A stretch of 64,000 nt of DNA from JAHFTY01 sp964584785 (GTDB lineage Bacteria > Acidobacteriota > Terriglobia > 20CM-2-55-15): positions 1 through 64,000 of the forward strand of contig CAZPBY010000044.1 in NCBI GenBank assembly GCA_964584785.1, read 5' to 3'. The position numbers were made by a program, and so were the translations under genes. Of the stretch, positions 41,431-49,348 are shown one piece after another. The notes under the pieces were generated by a model, which had not been told where the DNA came from, made no database searches, and worked only from the letters and a program-made list of their open reading frames with translations. Every line of letters starts with the position of its first letter. The first letter of the stretch is position 1.

Positions 41431-42402
41431 GTGGAATCCAAGTATCCGTTTCTGCCTCTGGATTTCGATGGCATCTCGACGTATCCCATCGAGTCGCGCA
41501 AAAGTAAGGTCCACGCCGGCATGTTCGGAAAACCGATGGACGGTTCAGAAAACGTTCTCGCACTCGTCTCCAAGCTTCCACACATCCTCGCCGGCGATCA
41601 CCTTCGGACGCTGATTCGCGCCATTCTCTACGCCCGCACGTCACGCAAACCGATCATCTGGGGACTTGGCGGCCACGTGATCAAAGTCGGGCTGGGCCCG
41701 ATCATCAATGATTTGATGTTTCACGGATTCGTCACAGGCATCGCCATGAACGGATCGGCGGCCATCCACGATTTTGAAGTCGCGTTTCGAGGCGCGACGT
41801 CGGAAGAGGTCGAAGACCAGATCGATTCCGGACGATTCGGAACCGCGCGCGAAACCGGCGAGTTCATGAATGCCGCGATCAACGAAGGGGCGGCCAACGG
41901 AATCGGAATGGGCGAAAGCCTTGGACGCTTCATTCATCGCAACCAGCCGCCGTTTTCGTACGACGCCTTGAGCATTCTGGCGCAGGCGTATCATCACAAC
42001 ATACCGGTAACGGTACACGTTGCCGTCGGCACCGACATCATCCACATCCACCCGTCGACCTCCGGCGCCAGCCTCGGCGAGACCACGTACCGCGATTTTC
42101 GATTGCTCTGTACGATGACGAAAGAATTAAACGCCGGTGGTGTTTACTTGAATCTGGGTTCTGCAGTCATCCTTCCTGAAGTTTTTCTGAAAGCGATTTC
42201 GATTGTCCGCAACCTGGGTTTCGAGCTCGGCGAATTCACGACCGCAAATCTCGATTTCATTCAGCACTATCGGCCGACTCAAAACGTGCTGAAGCGGCCG
42301 ACTCAACATTCAGGCCAATCCGTAGCATTGACCGGCCATCATGAAATACTGATTCCGTTGCTGGCCGCTGCCCTCAAAGGCGCTTTGGCAAACGATAAGT
42401 AA
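41431..42402 (+). CDS. Conserved protein of unknown function, possibly deoxyhypusine-synthase-like
   Basis: The 323-residue protein has Gly-rich and His-rich motifs that look catalytic: IWGLGGHVIKVGLGPII, GIAMNGSAAIHDFE, GTDIIHIHPSTSGASLG and NLGSAVILPEVFLKA. The general look recalls the NAD-binding fold of deoxyhypusine synthase, but I do not see that enzyme's lysine motif, so this is a weak hint. No signal peptide or TM. The GTG start is 2 bases after the gmhA stop and the CPBP gene starts at the base after its stop, so it is in the uvrA-gmhA operon. Confidence 0.75.
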   Translation: MESKYPFLPLDFDGISTYPIESRKSKVHAGMFGKPMDGSENVLALVSKLPHILAGDHLRTLIRAILYARTSRKPIIWGLGGHVIKVGLGPIINDLMFHGFVTGIAMNGSAAIHDFEVAFRGATSEEVEDQIDSGRFGTARETGEFMNAAINEGAANGIGMGESLGRFIHRNQPPFSYDALSILAQAYHHNIPVTVHVAVGTDIIHIHPSTSGASLGETTYRDFRLLCTMTKELNAGGVYLNLGSAVILPEVFLKAISIVRNLGFELGEFTTANLDFIQHYRPTQNVLKRPTQHSGQSVALTGHHEILIPLLAAALKGALANDK

Positions 42403-43143
42403 ATGTTTGAACCAGAACCACACGAGCCACCGCCGCCAGCCTGGGGAGCAGGGGATTTCATCATCTTTGCGACGTTCTTCCTCGGAACCGTTCTCGTATT
42501 TCCCTTCGCAGCGATTTATGTGATCCGGTTTTTCCGACCGGGCTTACGTTTCACCGATCTCACCGCGGTTCATCAGATCGTGCTCCAGGGCCTGATGGAC
42601 CTTGTGCTGGTGACATTCATCCTGTTTCTCGTAAAGGTCGTCCGCGGACGGCCGTTTCTCGAAACCATCAACTGGAGACGGCAGCATCAATTCAGTACCG
42701 GATCGTTGGTATCGCTCGGCGTAACGTTGGCGATCACGGTGATTCTGGCTTCGAGTCTCTTTCCGATGCCGAATCAGACGCCGATCGAGAAGCTGTTGTC
42801 GTCCACACGTTCTCTTTATGTGTTTGCATTCTTCGGAATTGCCATCGCCCCTCTGTTTGAGGAGATCATCTTTCGCGGATTTCTCTTTAAAGTGTTCGGC
42901 GATATGGCCGGCCCGGGCGTGGCCATACCGGTCACGGCGTTTCTGTTTGCGTTGCTTCACGCATTTCAGTTGTGGGGAAACTGGGTGGCGATTGCTCTGA
43001 TCTTCGCGGTCGGTTACACACTCGCGTTCATCCGGAACCAGTCCGGCTCAATCCTCCCGAGCCTTGTGGTGCACACGTCTTACAACGCGATGCTGTTTGC
43101 TTTATACGCCATTGGAACGCTGGCACAAAAAACGCCCAAATAG
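42403..43143 (+). CDS. CPBP-family intramembrane glutamic protease
   Basis: The 246-residue membrane protein has about six hydrophobic segments and the Abi/CAAX (CPBP) motifs: FEEIIFRGFLFKVFG (EExxxR), FALLHAFQ (FxxxH) and the last His-Asn in LVVHTSYNA. The catalytic Glu and His are kept. Bacterial members may process peptides or act in bacteriocin immunity; here the substrate is unknown. The ATG abuts the previous stop. Confidence 0.9.
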   Translation: MFEPEPHEPPPPAWGAGDFIIFATFFLGTVLVFPFAAIYVIRFFRPGLRFTDLTAVHQIVLQGLMDLVLVTFILFLVKVVRGRPFLETINWRRQHQFSTGSLVSLGVTLAITVILASSLFPMPNQTPIEKLLSSTRSLYVFAFFGIAIAPLFEEIIFRGFLFKVFGDMAGPGVAIPVTAFLFALLHAFQLWGNWVAIALIFAVGYTLAFIRNQSGSILPSLVVHTSYNAMLFALYAIGTLAQKTPK

Positions 43144-44217
43144 CTAATTCACGTAACGCTCGTAGAGCGTTGTGCGTTGTCGAGGAATGAAGCCGGCGTC
43201 GGTAATGACCCGGCGAAGTTCGGCTTCATTGGCGCGGTTTTTCGCACCCGCTGCGCTGATGACATTCTCTTCGATCATGATGCTGCCCATATCGTTCACG
43301 CCAAATCGAAGACCGACCTGGCCGACCTTTAATCCAACCGTCAGCCAGGAGACTTGAACGTTTGGAATATTGTCGAAGAAGATGCGGCACAACGCGAGCA
43401 GTCGCAGGTACTCTGTTGCCGTCACCTCGGGCAGGTGTCTGTCACCAAGGGGCGTGTTCTCCGGTTGGAACGTCCACGGGATGAACGCGGTGAGCCCGTC
43501 CGTTTCGTCCTGAAGATCCCGGACTCGCTGAAGATGTCGGATTCGGTGATAAATATTTTCACCGACGCCGATCATCATCGTGGCCGTCGTTCGAAGGCCC
43601 AATTTATGAGCCTCTCGATGCACCATCAGCCACTCGTCGGTCTTGCACTTTAGCGGACTGATGTCGTTTCGAATTTCGTCGTCAAGAATTTCACCGCCGC
43701 CACCCGGCATGGAATCGAGGCCCGCTTGTTTCAATCTCGTAAAAACGTCGCCCACAGTTAATTTCGAGACTCGAGCGATATTCAGGATTTCAGGCGGAGA
43801 GAAACAGTGGCAATGAATCTTGTATCTGGACTTGATTCCAGAAAGGAGATGTTCGTAGTAATCGATTTTGAGGTCCGGATGCACTCCGCCCTGCATCAGG
43901 ATGCCCGTTCCCCCAAGCTGCAACGTTTCTTCGATCTTCTTGAAAATGACGTGGTCGGGCAGAACATAGGCTTCCGCATCGCCCTTCACGCGATAAAAAG
44001 CGCAGAAGCTGCAGAATTCTTTGCAAACGTTCGTGTAGTTGATATTTCGATCGATGATGTAGCTGATCACACCATCCGGATGAAGCCGTTGGCGGGTCTG
44101 ATCCGCTGCATCGGCAAGATCCAGGAGGTCGGCGTTTTCGAAGAGGTTTACGGCTTCATCGAATGTTATTCGCTTTCCTTCCCGGGCCGATTCCAATATG
44201 GCATTCGTGGATTTCAT
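43144..44217 (-). CDS. mqnC: Cyclic dehypoxanthinyl futalosine synthase
   Basis: MqnC is a radical-SAM enzyme that cyclises dehypoxanthinyl futalosine in the futalosine route to menaquinone. The 357-residue protein has CKEFCSFCAFYR (Cys65, Cys69, Cys72) and DSMPGGGGEILDDEIR, typical of MqnC and MqnE; length and the CAFYR form favour MqnC. ATG 44217 overlaps the mqnA stop by 4 bases; a longer frame upstream adds non-family residues. Confidence 0.9.
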   Translation of the reverse strand: MKSTNAILESAREGKRITFDEAVNLFENADLLDLADAADQTRQRLHPDGVISYIIDRNINYTNVCKEFCSFCAFYRVKGDAEAYVLPDHVIFKKIEETLQLGGTGILMQGGVHPDLKIDYYEHLLSGIKSRYKIHCHCFSPPEILNIARVSKLTVGDVFTRLKQAGLDSMPGGGGEILDDEIRNDISPLKCKTDEWLMVHREAHKLGLRTTATMMIGVGENIYHRIRHLQRVRDLQDETDGLTAFIPWTFQPENTPLGDRHLPEVTATEYLRLLALCRIFFDNIPNVQVSWLTVGLKVGQVGLRFGVNDMGSIMIEENVISAAGAKNRANEAELRRVITDAGFIPRQRTTLYERYVN

Positions 44218-45059
44218 ATGAATTCGAGCTTGCGTGTAGACCTGATTACGCCCGACTGGGCGGCCTTTTCGTAAAAGAGATTCAAACCGTCGATACACGA
44301 CTGTTCCATGTAATAGTACACATTCCGCTCGAGGTACTGTTCGATGAACTCTTTCTTGATGCCCAGCTTGTCCGCGTACCGCTCGGCAATCTTCGGAATG
44401 CTCGCAACGCCCACGTCGCGGGACCTGTTCAGCGCTTCCACGACGTTTCCGTCAGTAAAACCCTGACGTACTGCCCAGAAAGCAAACACGAAGGGCAAAC
44501 CCGTGAGAACCTGCCACCGCTCCATCAAGTCGAAGATCTGAAGCGGCTCGGATCCATGTCGCACCAGCGGTTTCTGGTTCTCGATACGCGGGATTTCGTT
44601 CTGCTCCATGAACTTCAAGGCCACATCGCCGATGATGAGCGCAGCGTCACTTGTGGCCAGCATGTTCGAAACGTCCGGTTCGGCCGGACGGAAGGCAGGA
44701 CGCGTCTTGTAAAACTCGTGGAATACGATTTGAGCGAGAGCGACCGACGTGCGCGACCCCTTGTCATGCGCGACCGTGCGCACTCGCCATAATGGCAGTT
44801 CACTGACCAGCAGCACGCTTTTAACGCGATGACGCGACGCGACGGCAGCCCCCGGTACGATTTTTGTTCCCTGGATTCGCTGAAACTCGATCGAGGGGAT
44901 CAAACCGACGTCCACGCGACCGCCGGCCAGTTGGTCTGCACATTCAGCAGGTGTGCTGAATACGGTCTCGAACTGGTCCTTTGATTGGTCTTCGACGATG
45001 CCCCATGCGAGAGGCACAGAGTTGAGATACTCGACGACGGAGATCTTGTTTTTCGCCAC
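44214..45059 (-). CDS. mqnA: Chorismate dehydratase
   Basis: MqnA dehydrates chorismate to 3-[(1-carboxyvinyl)oxy]benzoate, the first step of the futalosine pathway. The 281-residue periplasmic-binding-like protein has ISVVEYLNSVPLAWG, GRVDVGLIPSIEF and DAALIIGDVALKF, all family features. It lies between the unknown 184-residue gene and mqnC. mqnB, mqnD and mqnE are not in the window. Confidence 0.92.
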   Translation of the reverse strand: MAKNKISVVEYLNSVPLAWGIVEDQSKDQFETVFSTPAECADQLAGGRVDVGLIPSIEFQRIQGTKIVPGAAVASRHRVKSVLLVSELPLWRVRTVAHDKGSRTSVALAQIVFHEFYKTRPAFRPAEPDVSNMLATSDAALIIGDVALKFMEQNEIPRIENQKPLVRHGSEPLQIFDLMERWQVLTGLPFVFAFWAVRQGFTDGNVVEALNRSRDVGVASIPKIAERYADKLGIKKEFIEQYLERNVYYYMEQSCIDGLNLFYEKAAQSGVIRSTRKLEFI

Positions 45060-45073
45060 CTGGCGATATTCTA

Positions 45074-45628
45074 CTAAGTCACCCCGAACTCGCGGAAAAC
45101 ATATTGATAGAACGGGTCGTTAATGTACAACTTGACCCAATTGAGACCAACGACGCACCTTTCGAACTGGTCCGACAGCTTCCGGAAGACAATCGCGTGC
45201 CGCGATGGGTCTGTGGCGGACGCGATGTTGTAACAGCGGCGTCCCTGGTCCGCGTAGAAATCAGCGCTAACGGTGTGACGGCCGTATGTCAGACTCTCGG
45301 GGTACAGACCGAGTCGAAATAGCATCAGGTCCCCCACATGCTGATAGAAGGCCCGCCTCTGCTCCCGGGACATCGTTTCGCCGGCGCGTCTCACAATCTC
45401 GGAAACGGTCTCGAGCTCGCGTCCGGAATCGTCCTTCACGCGTTGGAGATTCCTAACATCAACAAAGTTGGTGAGCAGATCCACAACATAGTGGATCGTT
45501 TCACGGTCCCGCAGGTTCGTTTGTTCGAATCCGCGGACTGTCAGCGTGTGAAAAAGATTTCGAATTAGATGTCCTTCAGGGATACTTCGTCGCGTCGGTT
45601 GGATCATCAAATCACTCCATCGCGCCAT
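45074..45628 (-). CDS. Conserved protein of unknown function upstream of mqnA
   Basis: A 184-residue soluble, mostly helical protein without TM or signal peptide. I do not recognise the family. Visible features: TLTVRGFEQTNLRDRETIHYVVDLLTNF near the start, SREQRRAFYQHVGDLMLFRLGLYPE in the middle, and a Tyr-rich end (LYINDPFYQYVFREFG). A start at 45607 (MIQPTRR) is as likely. It is 14 bases upstream of mqnA on the same strand, so a link to menaquinone synthesis is possible by position only. Confidence 0.75.
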   Translation of the reverse strand: MARWSDLMIQPTRRSIPEGHLIRNLFHTLTVRGFEQTNLRDRETIHYVVDLLTNFVDVRNLQRVKDDSGRELETVSEIVRRAGETMSREQRRAFYQHVGDLMLFRLGLYPESLTYGRHTVSADFYADQGRRCYNIASATDPSRHAIVFRKLSDQFERCVVGLNWVKLYINDPFYQYVFREFGVT

Positions 45629-45651
45629 GGTAAGATAGACGCCGTTCCAGC

Positions 45652-46800
45652 ATGAACATCACCATAATCGGAGCAGGACCTGCAGGGAGTTGGGCGGCAA
45701 TTGAGCTGGCAAGTCGAGGACATGCGGTCACGCTCATCGATTCTCAAGCTCCCTGGGAGAAACCCTGCGGCGGTGGGGTCACTGCCAAAGCGCTGTCAAG
45801 TTTCTCCATATTTCAGTCCGATCTGCCGCGGCAGTACATCGACCGCATCACAATCTACTTTGGTGATCGCAATTCTGTTACCGTTCAGCCGGAACAGCCT
45901 CTCGCGGTCGTTTCCAGACGCGATCTCGGCAAGTACCTTTTGGACCGCGCGATCGAATCCGGAGTCTCGTTTGTGAAAACGCGGGTGTCGAAAATCACAC
46001 CCGACGGACGCGGCTGGACACTGATCACACGCGAATCGGACATACACGCGGATTTCCTTGTGGGCGCCGACGGCGCGACAAGCCTTGTGCGGCGCAGCGT
46101 GAGCACGGGTTTGACTCCTGAAGACCTCAGCGTCACGCTCGGTTACTTCATACCGGGCACGGTTTCATCGCACATGAAGGTTTTCTTCGTACCGGACTTT
46201 GAAGGTTATATCTGGTCGTTTCCGCGTCCGAATCACACTTCGTACGGCTTGATCACGCGCAGCGACCCTGGCTGGACTTCGCGGGCCAAGACGCTTCTAT
46301 CGAACTTTATCGTCGCGGACCTCGGGGCCGACGTGATGAATCACGCGGAATTTTACAGCGCGCCTGTTCCGTGCTTAAGTCCTCGCGCATGGCGTACAAA
46401 TAGACTTACCGGAGATCATTGGGCATTGATCGGTGATGCCGCCGGTTTCGCCGATCCCATTACGGGTGAAGGAATTCATTTCGCCTTCAAATCAGCACAA
46501 CTTCTCGCCGAGAACATCGACCGGCCGATTGCTTACGCCGAAAAAGCCTGGAACGAAATCGGCCGGGAACTCTCGCGGGCAGCGCAGATGTATCGGCGCT
46601 TTTACGGCAGCTCGTTCCTGGGGGCGGATTTCAAGAAAAGGACGATTCAGTTTTCAGATCGCAGCCGGACTCTGAAAACGATCCTTGGGAATGTCATTGC
46701 GGGTAATCAAAGCTACGTCGGCTTGAAGAAGAAACTGTTTCTGTCTGCACCGCGAATCAGCTGGGATTTTGTGACCGGAAAACGAGGACCCGCGACCTAG
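45652..46800 (+). CDS. Geranylgeranyl-reductase-family FAD oxidoreductase
   Basis: The 382-residue flavoprotein has the FAD Rossmann motif IIGAGPAGSWAAIELASRG, the family mark KPCGGGVTAKAL, and the second FAD motif GDAAGFADPITGEGIHFAFK. Relatives reduce isoprenoid double bonds in chlorophyll, archaeal lipids or menaquinone (MenJ). Divergent from the mqn genes by 23 bases; reduction of the menaquinone tail is an attractive guess. Confidence 0.88.
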   Translation: MNITIIGAGPAGSWAAIELASRGHAVTLIDSQAPWEKPCGGGVTAKALSSFSIFQSDLPRQYIDRITIYFGDRNSVTVQPEQPLAVVSRRDLGKYLLDRAIESGVSFVKTRVSKITPDGRGWTLITRESDIHADFLVGADGATSLVRRSVSTGLTPEDLSVTLGYFIPGTVSSHMKVFFVPDFEGYIWSFPRPNHTSYGLITRSDPGWTSRAKTLLSNFIVADLGADVMNHAEFYSAPVPCLSPRAWRTNRLTGDHWALIGDAAGFADPITGEGIHFAFKSAQLLAENIDRPIAYAEKAWNEIGRELSRAAQMYRRFYGSSFLGADFKKRTIQFSDRSRTLKTILGNVIAGNQSYVGLKKKLFLSAPRISWDFVTGKRGPAT

Positions 46801-46820
46801 TGGCCCGAACTGTGGGCCAC
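46800..46820. terminator. Hairpin between convergent genes
   Basis: GTGGCCC (46800-46806) and GGGCCAC (46814-46820) form a perfect 7-base stem with a 7-base loop, just between the flavoprotein stop and the gyrA stop. No T-tract on either strand. It may act both ways. Confidence 0.4.
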
Positions 46821-46827
46821 AGCCCCT

Positions 46828-49329
46828 TCAGTGAACGGTCGGCCCGGCGGCGTCGAGTGGTTCGTCCTTCCCGTTTTCACCCGCGATGAGAGTCGCTGCT
46901 GTCACCTTGTCGTCGTCATCCAGGTTGATTAGTTTGACGCCTTGGGTGGCTCGCCCGACGGCGCGAATATCGGCGGAACGGACTCGAATGAGTTTTCCGT
47001 TGGCGGTCATCACCAGGACGTCGGAGTCTTCCTTGACTCGCATGATCGACACGACCTTTCCATTCTTGCTGGTGGTTTTGACGTTGATGATTCCCTTGCC
47101 GCCGCGGCTTTGCGTCCTATATTCCTCGACGCTGGTGCGCTTTCCGAATCCTTGTTCGGTGACGGAGAGCACCTTGTCTTCCTCGCTCGACGTCGCGATC
47201 ATGCTGACAACGTAATCACCTTCAGCGAGCCGGATTCCGATGACGCCATAGGCTTGCCGTCCCATTTCGCGAACATCGTCATGCGGGAACCGGATACACA
47301 TTCCGTCATGTGTTCCGATAAACACCGTTTCTTGGGCAGAGACTAATTCAGCTGCGATCAATTCATCATCGTCGGGGACGCCCATAGCAATGATGCCCCG
47401 TGCCGTCGGATTACTGAAGGCATCCAGGGAGGTCTTCTTGACCTGACCGTTTCGCGTCGCCATTACGACCGAAACACTTGGATCGAAGCCAGTCACCGAA
47501 AGAAGCGCGCGCACTTTTTCATCGGGGGTTAGATTGGCGAGGTTGACGATCGCTTTGCCCTTGCCTGCCACACCGACGTCGGGTATTTCGTACACCTTGA
47601 GCCAGTACAACTTCCCGCGATCTGTAAACACCAAAACAAAGCTGTGCGTGTTCGCCACGAAGACGTTGGTGACAACGTCTTCTTCGCGGGTCTTCATCCC
47701 AATACGCCCTTTTCCGCCACGTCCCTGGCTGCGATAAACGGAGAGCGGCGTCCGCTTGACGTAACCGGTGTGGGTCACGGTTAGCACGACGTCTTCTTCA
47801 GCGATGAGATCCTCGAGTCGGATCTCGCCCTCTTCGTCGACGATCGCGGTTCGCCGGTCGTCGCCATATTTCTTCTGAACTTCCCGGAGTTCCTTAACGA
47901 TGACGCCGCGGAGTTTCACGTCATTGGCAAGTATTTCCCGCAGTTCGGCTATCTTCTCACTGAGCTCTTTCAATTCATCGAGAATTTTCTGCCGCTCGAG
48001 GCTGGTCAGGCGCTGCAGCTGCATTTCGAGGATGGCTTTCGCCTGAACTTCCGTGAACTCGAAACGCTGGATCAGTCCGTCGCGAGCTTCGGACGTGGTT
48101 TTTGACGCGCGGATCAAAGTGATGATCTCGTCAATGTGATCCAGCGCTTTTTGTATTCCTTCGAGAATGTGGGCTCGGGCTTCAGCCTGCCGCAATTCAA
48201 ACTGGGTGCGACGCCGAACGACATCGACGCGGTGATCAATGAACAGCCGCAACAGTTCGATCAACGTCAGAACTTTAGGCTGACCATTGACGATTGCGAG
48301 ATTGATTACGCCGAATGAGGATTGCATCGGCGTGAGCTTGTAAAGGTTGTTCAAGACGACGGGCGACTGTTCACCCCGTTTGAGCTCGACGACCACGCGC
48401 ATGCCATGACGGTCGCTCTCGTCGCGAACATCGGAGATCCCCTCGAGTCTCTTTTCCGTAACCAACTCTGCGATCTTTTCGATCAGCCGGGCTTTATTCA
48501 CTTGATACGGAATTTCCGTAATGACGATGATCTCGCGATCCTTGCCCTGCCGCTCGATGACCGCTCGCGCTCTCATCGTGATCTGCCCGCGACCGGTTCT
48601 GTATGCCTGTCGGATTCCGGCCCGGCCATAAATGAAACCGGCAGTCGGAAAATCGGGTCCGGTGATGAGTTGATGAAGCTCATCAAACGTGGCGTTCGGG
48701 TTATTAATCAGGTGAATCGTGGCTTCACAAACTTCATTCAGATTGTGTGGCGGCATGTTGGTCGCCATGCCAACCGCAATTCCATTCGATCCATTCACGA
48801 GAAGGTTAGGAACCTTGCTTGGCAGATATGCGGGTTCCTCTCGCTCTTCGTCGTAGTTGGGAACGAAGTCGACGGTTTCCTTCTCGATGTCTTCGAGCAA
48901 CGCTTCGGCAAACGCTGCGAGTCGCGCTTCGGTGTAGCGCATGGCCGCCGGCGGATCGCCATCGACGGACCCGAAGTTACCTTGCCCGTCAACCTGCGGG
49001 TAACGATATGAAAAATCCTGCGCCATTCGAACCAACGCTTCGTAGATCGGGCTGTCGCCGTGCGGGTGGTAATTGCCCATCACCTCGCCGACGATCTTGG
49101 CGCATTTCCGGTATGCGCGATTCGATGCCAAACCCATTTCACGCATTCCGTACAGAATTCGACGATGAACGGGCTTCAAACCATCTCGTACGTCTGGAAG
49201 CGCACGTCCAATGATCACGCTCATCGCGTAATCGACGTACGAACGCCGCATCTCATCTTCAATGTTGATCGGTATGAGATTGCCTGAGGGAGGTGTCGGC
49301 GGTAACGGCGGTGTGATTTCGTCTGCCAT
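46828..49329 (-). CDS. gyrA: DNA gyrase subunit A
   Basis: GyrA is the breakage-reunion subunit. The 833-residue protein has the DNA gate with RAYRKCAKIVGEVMGNYHPHGDS, catalytic Tyr in AAMRYTEARL and the GyrA box QGRGGKG in the beta-pinwheel. At the quinolone-region sites it has Ser (E. coli 83) and Glu (E. coli 87, a common natural variant). It lies 19 bases after gyrB. Confidence 0.97.
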   Translation of the reverse strand: MADEITPPLPPTPPSGNLIPINIEDEMRRSYVDYAMSVIIGRALPDVRDGLKPVHRRILYGMREMGLASNRAYRKCAKIVGEVMGNYHPHGDSPIYEALVRMAQDFSYRYPQVDGQGNFGSVDGDPPAAMRYTEARLAAFAEALLEDIEKETVDFVPNYDEEREEPAYLPSKVPNLLVNGSNGIAVGMATNMPPHNLNEVCEATIHLINNPNATFDELHQLITGPDFPTAGFIYGRAGIRQAYRTGRGQITMRARAVIERQGKDREIIVITEIPYQVNKARLIEKIAELVTEKRLEGISDVRDESDRHGMRVVVELKRGEQSPVVLNNLYKLTPMQSSFGVINLAIVNGQPKVLTLIELLRLFIDHRVDVVRRRTQFELRQAEARAHILEGIQKALDHIDEIITLIRASKTTSEARDGLIQRFEFTEVQAKAILEMQLQRLTSLERQKILDELKELSEKIAELREILANDVKLRGVIVKELREVQKKYGDDRRTAIVDEEGEIRLEDLIAEEDVVLTVTHTGYVKRTPLSVYRSQGRGGKGRIGMKTREEDVVTNVFVANTHSFVLVFTDRGKLYWLKVYEIPDVGVAGKGKAIVNLANLTPDEKVRALLSVTGFDPSVSVVMATRNGQVKKTSLDAFSNPTARGIIAMGVPDDDELIAAELVSAQETVFIGTHDGMCIRFPHDDVREMGRQAYGVIGIRLAEGDYVVSMIATSSEEDKVLSVTEQGFGKRTSVEEYRTQSRGGKGIINVKTTSKNGKVVSIMRVKEDSDVLVMTANGKLIRVRSADIRAVGRATQGVKLINLDDDDKVTAATLIAGENGKDEPLDAAGPTVH

Positions 49330-49348
49330 TGTTTTCCCAGGTTATCGA

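Noticed and set aside
48322..49011. 229-codon frame on the plus strand inside gyrA
   Set aside because: gyrA is certain on the minus strand; the opposite frame has a random-looking composition.
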